NCBI GenBank assembly: GCA_034687125.1
Contig: JAQGBZ010000009.1
Location: 496,001 to 560,000 of the forward strand
Direction: 5' to 3'
Length of the DNA: 64,000 bases
Source: Neelides folsomi
Taxonomy: Eukaryota > Arthropoda > Collembola > Neelipleona > Neelidae
Below the pieces are notes generated by a model. It was not told the DNA's origin. It saw only the letters and a list, made by a program, of their open reading frames with translations, and made no database searches. Below are positions 27,754 through 40,100 of this stretch, piece after piece (position 1 is the stretch's first letter; each line of letters opens with the position of its first letter). Made by a program: the position numbers and the translations under genes.

Positions 27754-29358
27754 TCAATCTTTGCTCTCTTCATGTTTCGACTCGAGGGAGAAAGGAGGAA
27801 TTCGGCAATCGAACGTAAACCCGTCTTCACGCTCCATCCGAAAAGTTCCCCTAAGACAAGACCACTTTTAGTAAAATGCCTTTAATTTCATCCACCCATG
27901 TTGAAAGACTTCTTGGGAAACTTACCACATGTGACCAGAAGGAGCCTGGAGACTCACGTGCGAAGAGTATTGGAACGCTGGGCTTTGTTTGCTCAAAATG
28001 GGTTCTTGGCCAACTACTCCACGCCCACGAACCTAATTAAAAATAATCAAATCATAAAATTATCTAGAAATAATTGAGTATTTAAATATTAAATAGGAAA
28101 TTACAGTCTCGAGCGTTCCAGACAAAGAGAAAATTCTCCAATGTCTTTCCCTCAGTTGAGTGTTGTACTCGCCCATGTTTTCAATGCGGATGCAATAGCG
28201 CCACTAACATTAAAATGAGATTCATTATCAAATGCGTTTAAATAATAACTAATCTAGGATTATAGTTGGATTAAGTAATTGCTATTAATATTCAAGGAAT
28301 TGGATTTTACGGATTGATTGTGAATTTACCCAGTAAACATTGTTGCTGTGAGCTTCCCTGCAGCCCATGTAAAAAGGTATGACGGTAACTCGGATGCTGT
28401 CGGTCGTTTCTTTATGGACGTCCGAGAGTTCGAGCCAAGGATGGTTTTTATCCTGCCAAGCTTTGAGAGTTTCTCTGGCTATAAATCCACCGTCACCTCC
28501 AGCCAGAAGGAATTTGTCAAACAACTCATGGTGAAGAGGATTCTTTTCCGTAGGGCAGTAAGGGAGGATGTCTTCATGGGCCACGTAGTCAAGTCCAGGA
28601 ATTGCATATAAACCTAAAGAAATGATTAATCCAAATAATTACCAATTCTAATTTTTATTTCAATATTTGTGACAAGAAAAGAATCAAATGTTTGATTTAA
28701 CAGGGAATGATTTACTTCTGCTATTTTCTTGATTTCCAAGAAACGTCACTGCTTCAGTTTGAGCTCTGATGTAAGGACAATCCCGCGAATCAATAAGAAC
28801 TTGATAATAATGATGGGTTTTAGACTTTACTTCTCGCCCAATGTGACTGAACGCAGAAGGCTCTTCGATTTCTCCCGAACCAGCCCTGAAATACAAAATG
28901 TTTAATTAAAAAATTAAATTAAAAAACCATCGTGGTAATTAATTATCCATGTGAGATTTAAGAGTTAAAGAGGAACTACTTGTCTCTGGTTTTATTGCTT
29001 GCGAGATCTCGGTCATAGACCTTGGCAAGCCAAGGAAAAAGAATGACCCCACGATAGCCGAAAACTCGATGAAGGAAAATTTGCCCAACTTCGTAGTTTC
29101 CGTCGATCTTAGGACTTTCCAACTTCCCAACCTCAGCCAGCCTTCAATAAATAAATCAATATCAATCACAAAGTAATTTTTACTAATCTAACTAATTTTT
29201 AATTCTCTAAAATAAATATACCTTGTGTAGTTGGCCTTTTGAACCATAATTCCCAAAGTGCAGATCATTGTCCTTTTATTAGAAAGAGAGTTGTCGACGA
29301 TGGCAGCTCGAAGAGCGCTTTTGAGAAACTTTGACAACAAGGGAGACATATTGATCAT
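27754..29358 (-). CDS. POLDIP2: DNA polymerase delta-interacting protein 2 (PDIP38/mitogenin)
   Basis: Seven exons on the minus strand: 29358-29222, 29141-28980, 28885-28716, 28613-28330, 28203-28105, 28032-27926 and 27850-27754, all GT-AG and in phase, giving 351 aa (human 368). The protein is mainly mitochondrial (ClpXP regulation) and binds Pol delta p50, PCNA and PrimPol in the nucleus. The N-terminus is basic and hydroxylated, as for mitochondrial import. The HspQ/YccV-like domain (about 55-180) carries VFGYRGVILFPW and HHYYQVLIDSRDCPYIRAQT. The C-terminal ApaG/DUF525 domain (about 220-345) carries KNHPWLELSDVHKETTDSIR, then RGRGVVGQEPILS and FDCRIPPFSLES. An acceptor-like CAG directly precedes the first ATG, so a 5' UTR intron is possible; ATG 29349 is an alternative start. 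Confidence 0.95.
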
Positions 29359-30274
29359 CTGCTTCCTTTTTAATACTTTAAAATAAAAGATGAGAATCGA
29401 AGATTTTAATTAAGTCCTAAACCTATATAAATTCAACAATCTCCTTCTCACAGCCGAGTGATCTGAAATAGAAAAATAAAATGGAACGTTAGAACTTCTA
29501 AAAATTAATGAGTGCAAATTCATCAATTTCCATTACTGGTTAAAGTAAATAATAAAAAATTACAATATTTCCTGCAATGTTTCAATTAGTACTTTACCGT
29601 TATAAATTTAATTAACGTGGTTGAATTAAAACATGGCCAAGGACTAACCTGTGAGGAAATGAATCAAACGCAGCAATATAACAATGTATATTAGTCGGGT
29701 TAAATCTGAATGATGATTTTAAGAATTGGCCTTATAACGACGATCAATTACTGTATGTAAGATGAAGCCGAAGTTAGCTACGTAATGCGTCATTAAACTG
29801 TCTGAAAGTTAAAGCTTATGTGTCCAACGACCGAAAGAAGTCAGCCCATTTCCAAATGAGCCCAATTGGAAACTACACCCTGTATGGACCACTGACAATG
29901 ATGATGGTACTAATTACAATTTAATTATATGTACTTTGATTGAGCCAGTGGACAGTGGATCTTCGCTAAGCCTCGCACTCGCTGGAAATGAAACTTTCCC
30001 ACTCGCCTCGATTTCCCTCCTTTCCCAACACTGCTAGATTTAGTTACTCAACCAACATAATTAAAAATATGATAGCACGGCTTCGAACAAATTAGTATTT
30101 AAAATAAACATCCACCATTCATGCATGAAGCTTGTCATATTATAAAAAATGATTCAATTACACTAATTGAAAAAAATCGATCGATGTTGAATTCAACAAA
30201 CTAGGTAATAAAATTGTTTTTCGAGTTGTCGAACGTTTATGGGCACATGATTTAAGTTTGTTTATATAATTAAA

Positions 30275-30550
30275 TTAAATTATAGGGATGAAATTGAAAT
30301 TATTTAACTGCTGTGTTGGGGTCTTTTTGTATTTAATGTTCATTAGTTTTATAAATAAAACATCTTCATTCTTCACCACACCACTTCCACTCCGACACAC
30401 ATCCCGTTCCCGGTGAAGCCAACGATGCGAAATTTTAATACTATGGTCAATTGGGGTTGCATCCCAGAATTCCCAGACATCACGGCCAAATTGTTCAACC
30501 CGGGGGATGCCAAACGTCCAATAAGCAAAATAATTTCCAATGAGCCGCAT
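30275..30550 (-). CDS. Unassigned small ORF, 91 codons
   Basis: An ATG-initiated frame whose first 60 codons are GC-richer and more protein-like than the surrounding DNA, with aromatic and Arg/Asp-rich runs such as YWTFGIPRVEQF and DVWEFWDATPIDHSIKI. The last third becomes AT-rich and Lys/Asn-rich, as for readthrough into noncoding DNA. I do not recognise a family. The plus strand of the same patch is also open for about 40 codons (from 30425), so orientation is uncertain. It could be a single exon, a decayed mobile-element fragment, or chance. Confidence 0.2.
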   Translation of the reverse strand: MRLIGNYFAYWTFGIPRVEQFGRDVWEFWDATPIDHSIKISHRWLHRERDVCRSGSGVVKNEDVLFIKLMNIKYKKTPTQQLNNFNFIPII

Positions 30551-30688
30551 TAAAAATATATTACATGGAAAATTTCCAAGACCATTAATTTTCTAGTTGA
30601 ATACAATATGATTTATTAAATGTGTGTGAGTGTGAATCTTCCAATTAGTGAATGATCAATTTCAATTTTGAGGTACAACAAAGTTAGA

Positions 30689-30694
30689 TTTATT
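30689..30694 (-). promoter_or_regulatory. Possible poly(A) signal of SMRTER
   Basis: TTTATT on the plus strand (AATAAA on the minus strand) about 420 nt after the SMRTER stop codon. Confidence 0.4.
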
Positions 30695-30980
30695 AATATG
30701 ATTCAGAAGAACAGAGAGAAACAGTAGGAATATCCCAAAATGCCGTTTTCTCCGCTTCTCAATAAGAAGGTTGTATAAAGATAGTAGTCGAAATTAGAAA
30801 TTAAAATACATTGATAATAATAGTCCTTAATATTAATAAATAGTAATAAAGATAATATTTAATCATCATACATAACATTCAATAATAGTAGTAATTACTC
30901 ATAATGTAATGATAAGAATGAATATATAATGTAGATCACCTGTATCCATCTCTCTCTCTATCATTAAACTCTCTCACTCA

Positions 30981-31006
30981 CTCTCTCTCTCTCTCTCTCT
31001 CTCTCT
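30981..31006. repeat. (CT)n microsatellite in the SMRTER 3' UTR
   Basis: An uninterrupted run of 13 CT dinucleotides, with interrupted CT sequence extending left to about 30949. It would be a GA-rich tract in the SMRTER transcript. Confidence 0.85.
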
Positions 31007-31113
31007 GCCTCATTTATACTCCTTTTGATGATTAGGGAGGAAGGGAGCCAGAATCCTCCAGACTTTTCTCATTTTAAAATACGTTTCTTTGTGCCTTCAG
31101 TCCAGTGCGTGTG

Positions 31114-34100
31114 TCAGCCCGGTTGGGGCGAGGGGCCGGGCTGATCCGGGTCGGGCCCGGGCGGGTCCTCCCCTCTCTCCTCCTCCCCCTTGGGGAGGAT
31201 GGAGGGGGAGCCGCGGGCGCTTTTGGCCTCCTCCTCCTTCGCCTCTTCACTGTTCTCAGTCCTCATCACTTCGATGATCCGATTCTTCATGTAGTCCAAT
31301 GGCGAGATTCCCTCTCGCGATCCTCGCCCTCGTGCAAAAACTTCACCCCCAGAACCTCCTTTGCCCTCCTCCTCAGTCATCCTGAATTCAAAAATTGAAT
31401 GTTATTCAAAAGTAAGATTTTAAGTAAAATTTCCAAATCAAAATTTAATGTATAATTAAAATAAATAAATTATTAAAAATTAGTATTTAAAAATATATTA
31501 ATCTTACGGAGGGAAATGGTCCTTCGCCCCAGGGTTCCTCATATGCTGAGCTTGAGCTTGCTCTTCTTTGTGCTGAAGAGCTCTTCTTAATTTCCACGAC
31601 ACATACGGCGTCATGTCCTCGTCCTTCTTGGGCGGATGATGCGGCTGCTGCATCAGTTGCGGATGATGTTGGGGCTGCTGAAGATGCATTGGCCCTCCGC
31701 GTCCCTCCCACCTCCGCTCCTCCCCAGCATGGGGTTTTTCCACACCCCGCGGTTCCTCGATCGGTTTGAGCTCCACCTCCGCCCGCCCGCCCATGCTCCG
31801 AACTAAATCCACCCCGCGGTCCCGATCCGGATGACGGATCTGCGTAATATAGCAGGGCATTGAGTCAACATGGTCTTGACTTCTTCGGTCGTGAGGGTAG
31901 TGCATGTGGGGCACCTCTGAACCCCGATCAGAGGGGTCTGGGTTTCGCGGAGCTGGACTCTCCATCACCAATCCACCCCCGGAAGTGTGTGGGGGTGCCG
32001 AGCCGGGATAAGGTTTGAGGGAGGCAAAGAGCCGATCGCCGCTCCGTGCTGCCGGGGCTGGAGAATGACGATCATGCACCGAAGGCTGATTAATCTGATG
32101 CGTAATGATTGCATCAATGAGCGAAGCGGCAGTGAGGGTTTGATCCGTTGGGTCCCGGTTATAACGTCCGCTCTCGATATCTCTCCTCATCCTGAGAGAA
32201 ACAAGGACAGTGAACAAAGAGGTCAAAAACAAAGAGAGAGCCACACTTAAGGAATTCACACAAACATCGCCATGTTGCTCACAAGACGTCTCACAAACAT
32301 ACACACCCATTTCTCAAAAAAATAAATACACAGACCTACCAATGAGGTCACATTAAAAAGAGAACAAAAATATTATATCATTTCAGATTAACCATCAATT
32401 TGACCAATGAGATGAGTGAGACAAGGGTTTAGATCAAAAAATAATAATAATAAAAACCAGACAAGGTTCCCCATTATATTATATTATATTATATAAACAT
32501 TAAGACACGAAAAATTGAGAGAGACAATGTGTCACATTGGGAATTGACACGTAAGCCGGTCAAAGCTTGGGAGAACATGGCAAGAGTGAATAAAAGTGTT
32601 TTCTAACAGTGTGTGATAGAGATACCGTTGCGAATCTCCTTGAGTGGTCACAGGAGGTTGCGGTTGAGCTGGAGGAGTCCGATACATCGATGGCGATGGG
32701 GCCGGTGGTGGTTGATGAATCTGTGAGGAACTGAGACGATTTCGCTCCATTTCAGCCATACTTTTCCCCAACCCTTCTCGAACCATGTCAACTAAAAACG
32801 AAAAATCCATAATTCAGGTCACACCTTTAAAAAATCTCACGTATCATGTTGAATAAATGTAAACATGATTATTATTTTATTTGGATGTAAAATGAGGAAC
32901 CTCTTGGGAGGCCGACTCTTCCTCGATTGTCTTCTTTTGGTACTGGAAGGGCCGGCTGCGCAGCGGCAATGTCAACAAGGGAAGCAAATGCATCGTGGCC
33001 ATAGCGTGCATTTGAATCGATTTTCACGATCCCTGTGATCATAATAAAATAACATGAATTAAACATTTGCGAATCAAATCAATTGTTCTGTATTATAAAT
33101 AATTATAATTTTTTAATTAAGGATTTGATCAGTCTGTTCGGATGTTTCAACAAAAAAGGATGCCGCTCCAGCGAGTAGGTTCTGTCGTTTCCGACTCTCG
33201 CCATCGAAGAGACGCGTCATATCCGTCTCTAAGGGCTATCCTTTCAGACCCTCCGAACTTTGATTCATCATGTCAAGTAAAAATGGGAATTTGGATAAGG
33301 TCAATTTTTTATCAATTGACCAGGTTTCGATCTCAAATATTCCTTTTTATTAAATATTAGAAAAAGAGAAGTCGAAATACTCAGATTGTTTAAAGTCCAA
33401 TGATAAAATAGAAACGAAGGGGGAGATAAAAAGGAACCTTGAGGTCCAGCTTATAGGAGTTTTATTATCCAACCATTGAGGGAATTGAATGAAAGAAGCC
33501 AAAGGGTCTTACGATGAGAATTGGCCCGATGAATCACTCCTTGTCTCTGTTGGGCATGTTGGGGCGGCTGCGGGGGCGGGCTTTGTCGATAGGGCACTTC
33601 ATGCCTCGGCGGGAGATGATATTGCTGGACGGATCTTTTTGGGTCCATACGCGGTGGGCCTTGCGGACTCTGTGGAGGCGGTTGCTGCATCTGCTGCGAC
33701 GTGTAATAGTCGTTGATAATTAGCTGCTTGTGCTGTTCGCTGAACACGTGCTGGGCCGACGGTGGTGATGTCCGTTGGCCTCCAAGTCGGGGCGGGTAGT
33801 AGGCCCCTGGATGTTGTTGGTAGAAGCCTCCTTGGGCCGGGCTGAGCCTTTTGGCGTAGAAGTTTGGATTCGAGGCTTGATCGTAAACGACGAACTCTTG
33901 CTTCACCGGCCTCTTGTCCAACGGCGTGCCTTGGGTGATGGACCCTTCCTTGGATGGACGCAGAAGACCTTCGTACTTCCCAGCCTGAGGATTCTCATTA
34001 GGTCGATAGCCTCCGCCTCTTGGTTGAGGGGGCGGCCCACCCGCAAACGGACCCTCTTGGAACCGAACTTGCATCTGCAATTATGACACATTTTAAATAA

Positions 34101-37100
34101 GACCTAATTGATCTCGCCCACACAGACGCGTCCAAATCTACACACCAATGTGCAAATGATTTAGCCCAAATCTAATCATTCACCGCATGGAATTGGAATC
34201 ACGATATAGAATCAACAACCCCATAAATTCTCATTTCTCATTATACCCCCACCAAGAACATAATTGACCGATTAATTTTTAATAAGAAATTATACAATAA
34301 TGTAATTTAAATAAAATGTACATTTAATACAATTCAAACTTATACATAATAGATAAGCATACAAGTATTCAAATAATAAGAAAAATATTTTTATTAATGT
34401 TGAATGTCGCTATTCCTTCACATTAACATAATATACATCATATTTAAATTTAATGAACATATTCCAGGAATTGAAAATTAACATTACATTAACCTTACGT
34501 GTATGTTCTTACTTAAATGTCAGACTAACCAAATTAGCTTAATAATACATAAAATCAGGCTTTCCTGACCTACTTGAACCCAACTATGAATGCTTTATTT
34601 GACTTATTTGAATCAAAGTTGTAAAATGATGTGTGTAATGTACCTGTGGATGCATTGGGGTTCCATGAGTGATAGACCCGTCCTTCATAGGCGAGAGGGC
34701 AGGAGCCTTGGTCAAAAGCGGCGGAGGCGGTGGGACCACTTTGGGCTGTTTGGCCATTGGAGGGCCGAGATGTTGAGCCCTTGGCCTGGGCACAGGCGTG
34801 TACTTAGGATAGAATTCTCCATGCGGTGGTTGTTGCTGCTGTTGTTGTTGTTGTTGGCGGGCGTAGTCGAGAGGTTGATGAGCCGGTGGTGGGCCGTTGG
34901 ATGGTGGTCGACGGTCCGTATGAGGCGAAGGAGCCCTTTTCTTCATGGACAGATCCAATGTTTCGAATTCTTCTCTTTGTTGGACTTGGATGATGGGCAT
35001 TCCTTCACGAAGGCCATGACTTTGCCCCAGCCCTGGCCTCTGTTCCTTGGTGTAGTACATCCCCTGGCCGGTGAAGTGCCCACCTAGGCCACCCGAAGAC
35101 CCTGACCCCATCATGTGTCCTGGAATGGTTCGCTCTTGACTCTTAAGGATGGACGTTATGGTAGGAGAGACACTCGGACCCGGATGAACCTGCCACAGAC
35201 AATTCATTATTCACACGTGGAACAAACTGACCATCAAAGTAAGAAAGAAAGAACCAGAGGAGTCCAAGGGGGAACAACTTGTATTGGTACGCCCAATCCT
35301 GGTTCTCAGAATGCTCAACAAATAGTCTACGAGTCCACTTAGTTCAATTGTTAATTATTTTTAATGGCCTGGGCCCCGAATGAGCATTCGATTATACATT
35401 TTTATAAACTTCGAATCTGGCAAGTAATTAAGACCTCATTGGTTTTATAAACCAAGGCTAAAAAGCTATACAATTCCTCAACCTTTCTTTTATCAATATT
35501 TCCTCGTCATGTTGATAAGCATATGCAAGTTCAAATAGACAAGTGCATACATACAAATATTTATAATTTCATTTAATACAGGTATAGATGATATATTTAG
35601 TAACATGTAACATTTAACCCTCTTGGAATAAAAAACTGAACAATTGAAGGAAACAAAAGACGTAATGTATGAAGGATCCATAAAAATCCATTTTTTATAT
35701 ACTGCATCTTTGTTAATCTCATAAAAATATTGATAATTCAAATTGTTTAAAACAAGTCATTAAATCTTAATGTTAGTTAATCCATATCTAAATTAACTAC
35801 ATTTTAATTAATTGATATATAAATTGAACTAACTCTAAATGATCTCAACCTCCAATATCTCGAGTATTTTAAGTATTGCGGGAATAAAATTTTTGACTCA
35901 CCTGATTAGAATTTTGTGGAACTGGATTGATCCTCAATTGACGCTCAATGGTTTTGAGCATAAGATCTTTGACCGTCTTGACCTCGTGGGAACCTTCGCT
36001 GGCTTCTGGACTCGAGAACCGAATGGCTATAACAAACAAATGAGTCAATCTTTACTACTCAAAATGACTTTCTCCCTTCTTAATAAGAGGAGAGGCGTGG
36101 GCTGAGCGAGAAGGAATCAGCAAATGAATCTTTCCAGAGCGAGCTCCAACAAAAAAGACGCCTTAAAAATGCTTCTTATATACCTCTCGACAGGATTGTA
36201 AAATTGTTTATCAAATTTCCCATTTTTTACCACTAGGGAAATATAGAGGACCAGAGGATATATATATATATATATATATATTGGTAAGGGAATAATATAA
36301 TATATATATAAAAAAGTCTTCATTGCCATTGGAGGCGATAATGTGACAAAACCCTGTCGTCGGCACTCCTCGAGTGTCAAATTATAACATGGTGAGCTCA
36401 ATTGACCAAAGTTTCATGTTCCCATAATTAATACCTTATTTAATCCTATTTAGTTAACCGAGTCCATAACTCCAGTTGATGGGAATGGTGGTATAAAGTA
36501 GGCAATAAAAACCCTGCCCTTATCGCCAAACCATTCGATGAAAAGATATATATTGGAATAATAAATAATTGAACTCTAATCTCCTTCTCATCCCAACGAC
36601 TTCTCAAGTCACAATGGACGCCCTCAGTTAAGAAAATAATTGTTCTCCATTACTCATCCGCAATTTGAAAGGTTCAACAATAATATATCCATAACTGTTT
36701 GTCAATGGGTTTTTTTGCAAATGATTTACTCTAATGGTTTAATAACAGATAAGGTTGTTTTTACCCGTATGTGGCATGGGGTTGTGCATGGGATGCCTGA
36801 TGGAGTGCGACTGCGGCGGATGGTCCCTTCGCACCTGCTGTGGCGGAATGTGCGAGGGCGAGGGCTGACGAACGTCCCGATGACTTCCCCGCATGGTCAG
36901 CTGCAGCGGAGTCTCAGGATTGTTCGGCAGCGTCTTGAGCTCCTCCACACTTTGGGCTTTGAGGTCCGATTCGATTGAGGCCCCTTCCTCAGCGCTCACC
37001 TAAAAACACATCCAAAGATGAGTTTCCTCCAAGGGACCCAAATGATCAAATAAAGGATTACGGTTGCTGAAGAGTCGTAGTCGTCCTTCTTGTCGCTCGG

Positions 37101-40100
37101 TCTGGAGTTGTCCTGCGGGGGATTGACGCCTTCGTCGCAAGAAGACGTCGTAGACCCCGATTCCTCTTCATCGGTGAGAATGGGAGGCCCGTCGCCGCCC
37201 TTGCTCTGTGAGGAATAAGGAGAAATGAGGAGGTGCGAGGGGCGGAGGTGGAGAATCTTACTTTTCTGAACTCTTGGACGAGGGAGTCGAGGGCCAACTT
37301 TTTCCGAAAGTTGAAATAGAAGTTTCGGCAGTGGAGCTCTGACTTCGACCCGAGCCGCTCCGATAACTTTCTCCAATCCGTCCCATGCTATATAACATGG
37401 AGTTAATTAGGTTGTTAATGAACTATTTTCCGAGTGAACGGATGAGAAAAGGGCTAATCTGCGCTACAATGACAACTCCCGTCTCTCCCTCCCCAATGGA
37501 TCATTTCATTCGCCCATCATTAAAAAAAGGGTTGTGTAATCCGATTCCACCTTTTCAACACCGCCAACTTTAATCTCCTAACTTTATTTCCATCCTCCGA
37601 CCAGAAGCCTTTTACTTTTAATAAAGTCTCCAATCCTCCCATTCAAACCATAAGGCTCTTATACCCAATTTGAAAGGTTAATTTGAGAAATTCAATTTCC
37701 AATTTCCTCTCACTTTCCATATGGATCCCTCAGATCTACCCATCCAGTATCCAGAGAATAGAGATACCCACGTGTTTCCTCTGCTAATAGGCTTACATTA
37801 ACCCAGCCATTAACCCTCCCTTTGTTTGAAATAAGAAAACGTTTCTTTTTGGGTTCAATAATTGGGCCAAAAGTGGTCCCTAATGGGTTCATAAATTGAA
37901 TGAGTCAAAGTACCTCAGTGAGGGCTTTTTTGAATGTCTCGATCTCTTCGTCCGTCCATCTCGTGGTGTCTGACTGAGGATCGTCGGGCGTGTCGAGATT
38001 GGCGTTTGGTCCCAGTCGTCTGCTGATGCGGTTGAAGCATGCAGTGCAGCACTTGGTCACATTAGGAGCGATTTGATACTTGGCGCAAATGGCTTCTTTG
38101 GTCTCCTCCGGGAGGTCAGCCCAGAGGGGCGGGAAGGGTCGGAGGCGTTTGATCCGCGTCCTCCGGGCTGGACAGGTCGGGATGGGACATTGGTTCGGCT
38201 TGTAGCGACGTCTCCCCGCCTTGCACCTACACGATGTACACACACGATCGCCTTCGGAGATGTCTTCTTCGGCCAGACCGTACTGAGGTGCATTGGCCGG
38301 GAGGAGCGGGCGGGACTGGAGGAACGACTCGAGACTTGTTTTGCAAACGCCGCAGTTATGCGGTCCGCCCTTGTCCCCTGAAAAACCCGGAATTTATAAA
38401 ATCCACCTCGGAAGGAAACCCCTTGGTCAAAATCAATTTCAATTGAAATACCGTTTTCACAAGACAGGCCAAAATAAAACCTCATTGAATCTCCACTTCC
38501 GCCTCTATTTAATTCCGCAAGAATCGAAAGGCAAAAAGCAAAAGAGAACTCAATTAGCTCAAATCAAAACACAAGCAAAATTGAAAGACAGGAAGAATAA
38601 TACTCTCATTGTCAGGTGTCGAGAAGGCGGGAAAGAAAAAGAAAACCCACAACTTCCCTCGCAATCAAAGGATCTGTTTAATTCTGTTTCCTTTAAATGC
38701 TCGTCAATAGGATTTAAATTAATTAAACACGATATAAATTATGGAATTCAATGTAATAGAATAGTAAATTTAAACTCGATTGGTTCGAATCTATTATCAT
38801 GGAAATAAAATATATGAATTTTCATTCTCATTCATTCAATAAACCTCAATTTGGAAAAAATTGGACCAGTTTTGGTTTCTTTATATGGTAAATAGGAAAC
38901 TAGAAATAATAATGAGAAGCAAACAAGCTCCGGTTAGTTCCGGCTCTTATATTTATACGCAATCTTCCCAATAACCGACCTGAAAAATTGATGAGAATTC
39001 CTTGTTTTACATATAGATGAACTAGATAATATCAAGTATTATTATTCATTTGATTGATAATACCATAAGGATATGAGAATTAATTAGCCAAATCCTGAAT
39101 TTAAATTGAGAAAATCGATATTCCAATATCTCTCATGCTCCATTGCAACATTCCCCCTCCTTATCCTTTCCCAACCCAATTGAAACGATTCAAATAGAAG
39201 GCTTTATAAATTCTTACATTAAAGACATTTAGGAGTTTTAATGTCGCTCGAGTCTTCCTTATTTTATTGCGTGGAGGGAGGCGTGTGATTTGGTCCAATA
39301 CTCCATGTCGGACCCTTTTTAAATAATCATTAACCGTGGAGCGAGGAGAAGAAAAGGATGGAAGTCAATCAAACTAATAACGAGCCTCGTTTCTGAATAA
39401 ATTATGAGATCATGGCATCGGATTGTCCACGAGTCAAAATAAAGATTCACTTTCCTAAATGACTCAAATGATGAAAAGCCCATTGGCGTAATCGAGCCCA
39501 ATGACTACTTTCGTAATTAACATATTTATTTATTTATCCGTCTTAATTGAATTAGGCCTCCAGACATTTCGAACCATTTTGGCCCAACTTTCCGATTCAA
39601 ATCCGCTTCATTCTCACCTTTCCCTCTCGACAGGAAGGTTTTAAACCTCATGAATAAAACCATCTCTGCAATTAGCTTCATCTCTCAAATCAATAAATAA
39701 TCAGTTCTACAATTAAAACCACTCAACTCCTCGGAAAATAATTAATTCTTCCAGTAGATCTCGAACCTCATTAAATAAAAATTCCAAAGTTCATCAATAA
39801 AACAAATCTCACTTAAAGAAAACGTAATCTCGTCCGGTCAGCCTTCATCGCTTCTCACAATCAGCTACAAAATATTTGGTAACGAATCTTCTCTTTTACA
39901 AACACCCAATTTATTTATTACATACGTTATCGAATAACATCGCCAGTGGCCTCATACGATGTGATAAAAGACGTAGTTAGATATTCACTTGCCCGTAAAT
40001 CACAATTGTTATTCAACTAATCTTAAGTAGTTCAAGTCAATGTGCTCGTCAAAATTCCGCATTTTTATACAACTCGGCGAGATAGAGAGTTAGACAAAAC

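Larger units (their letters stand above)
29359..31113. other. Region between POLDIP2 and the SMRTER stop codon
   Basis: Contains the POLDIP2 promoter/5' UTR side and the 3' UTR of SMRTER. The only open frame of note is the unassigned 91-codon minus-strand ORF at 30275-30550. Confidence 0.5.

Noticed and set aside
31504-32310. Single 268-codon ORF as a separate gene
   Set aside because: It is SMRTER exon 15 plus intron readthrough. The acceptor at 32192 and the donor at 31507 fit the phases of exons 14 and 16.
36117-36401. 94-codon minus-strand ORF through an (AT)n run
   Set aside because: Poly Tyr-Ile translation of the microsatellite inside SMRTER intron 9.
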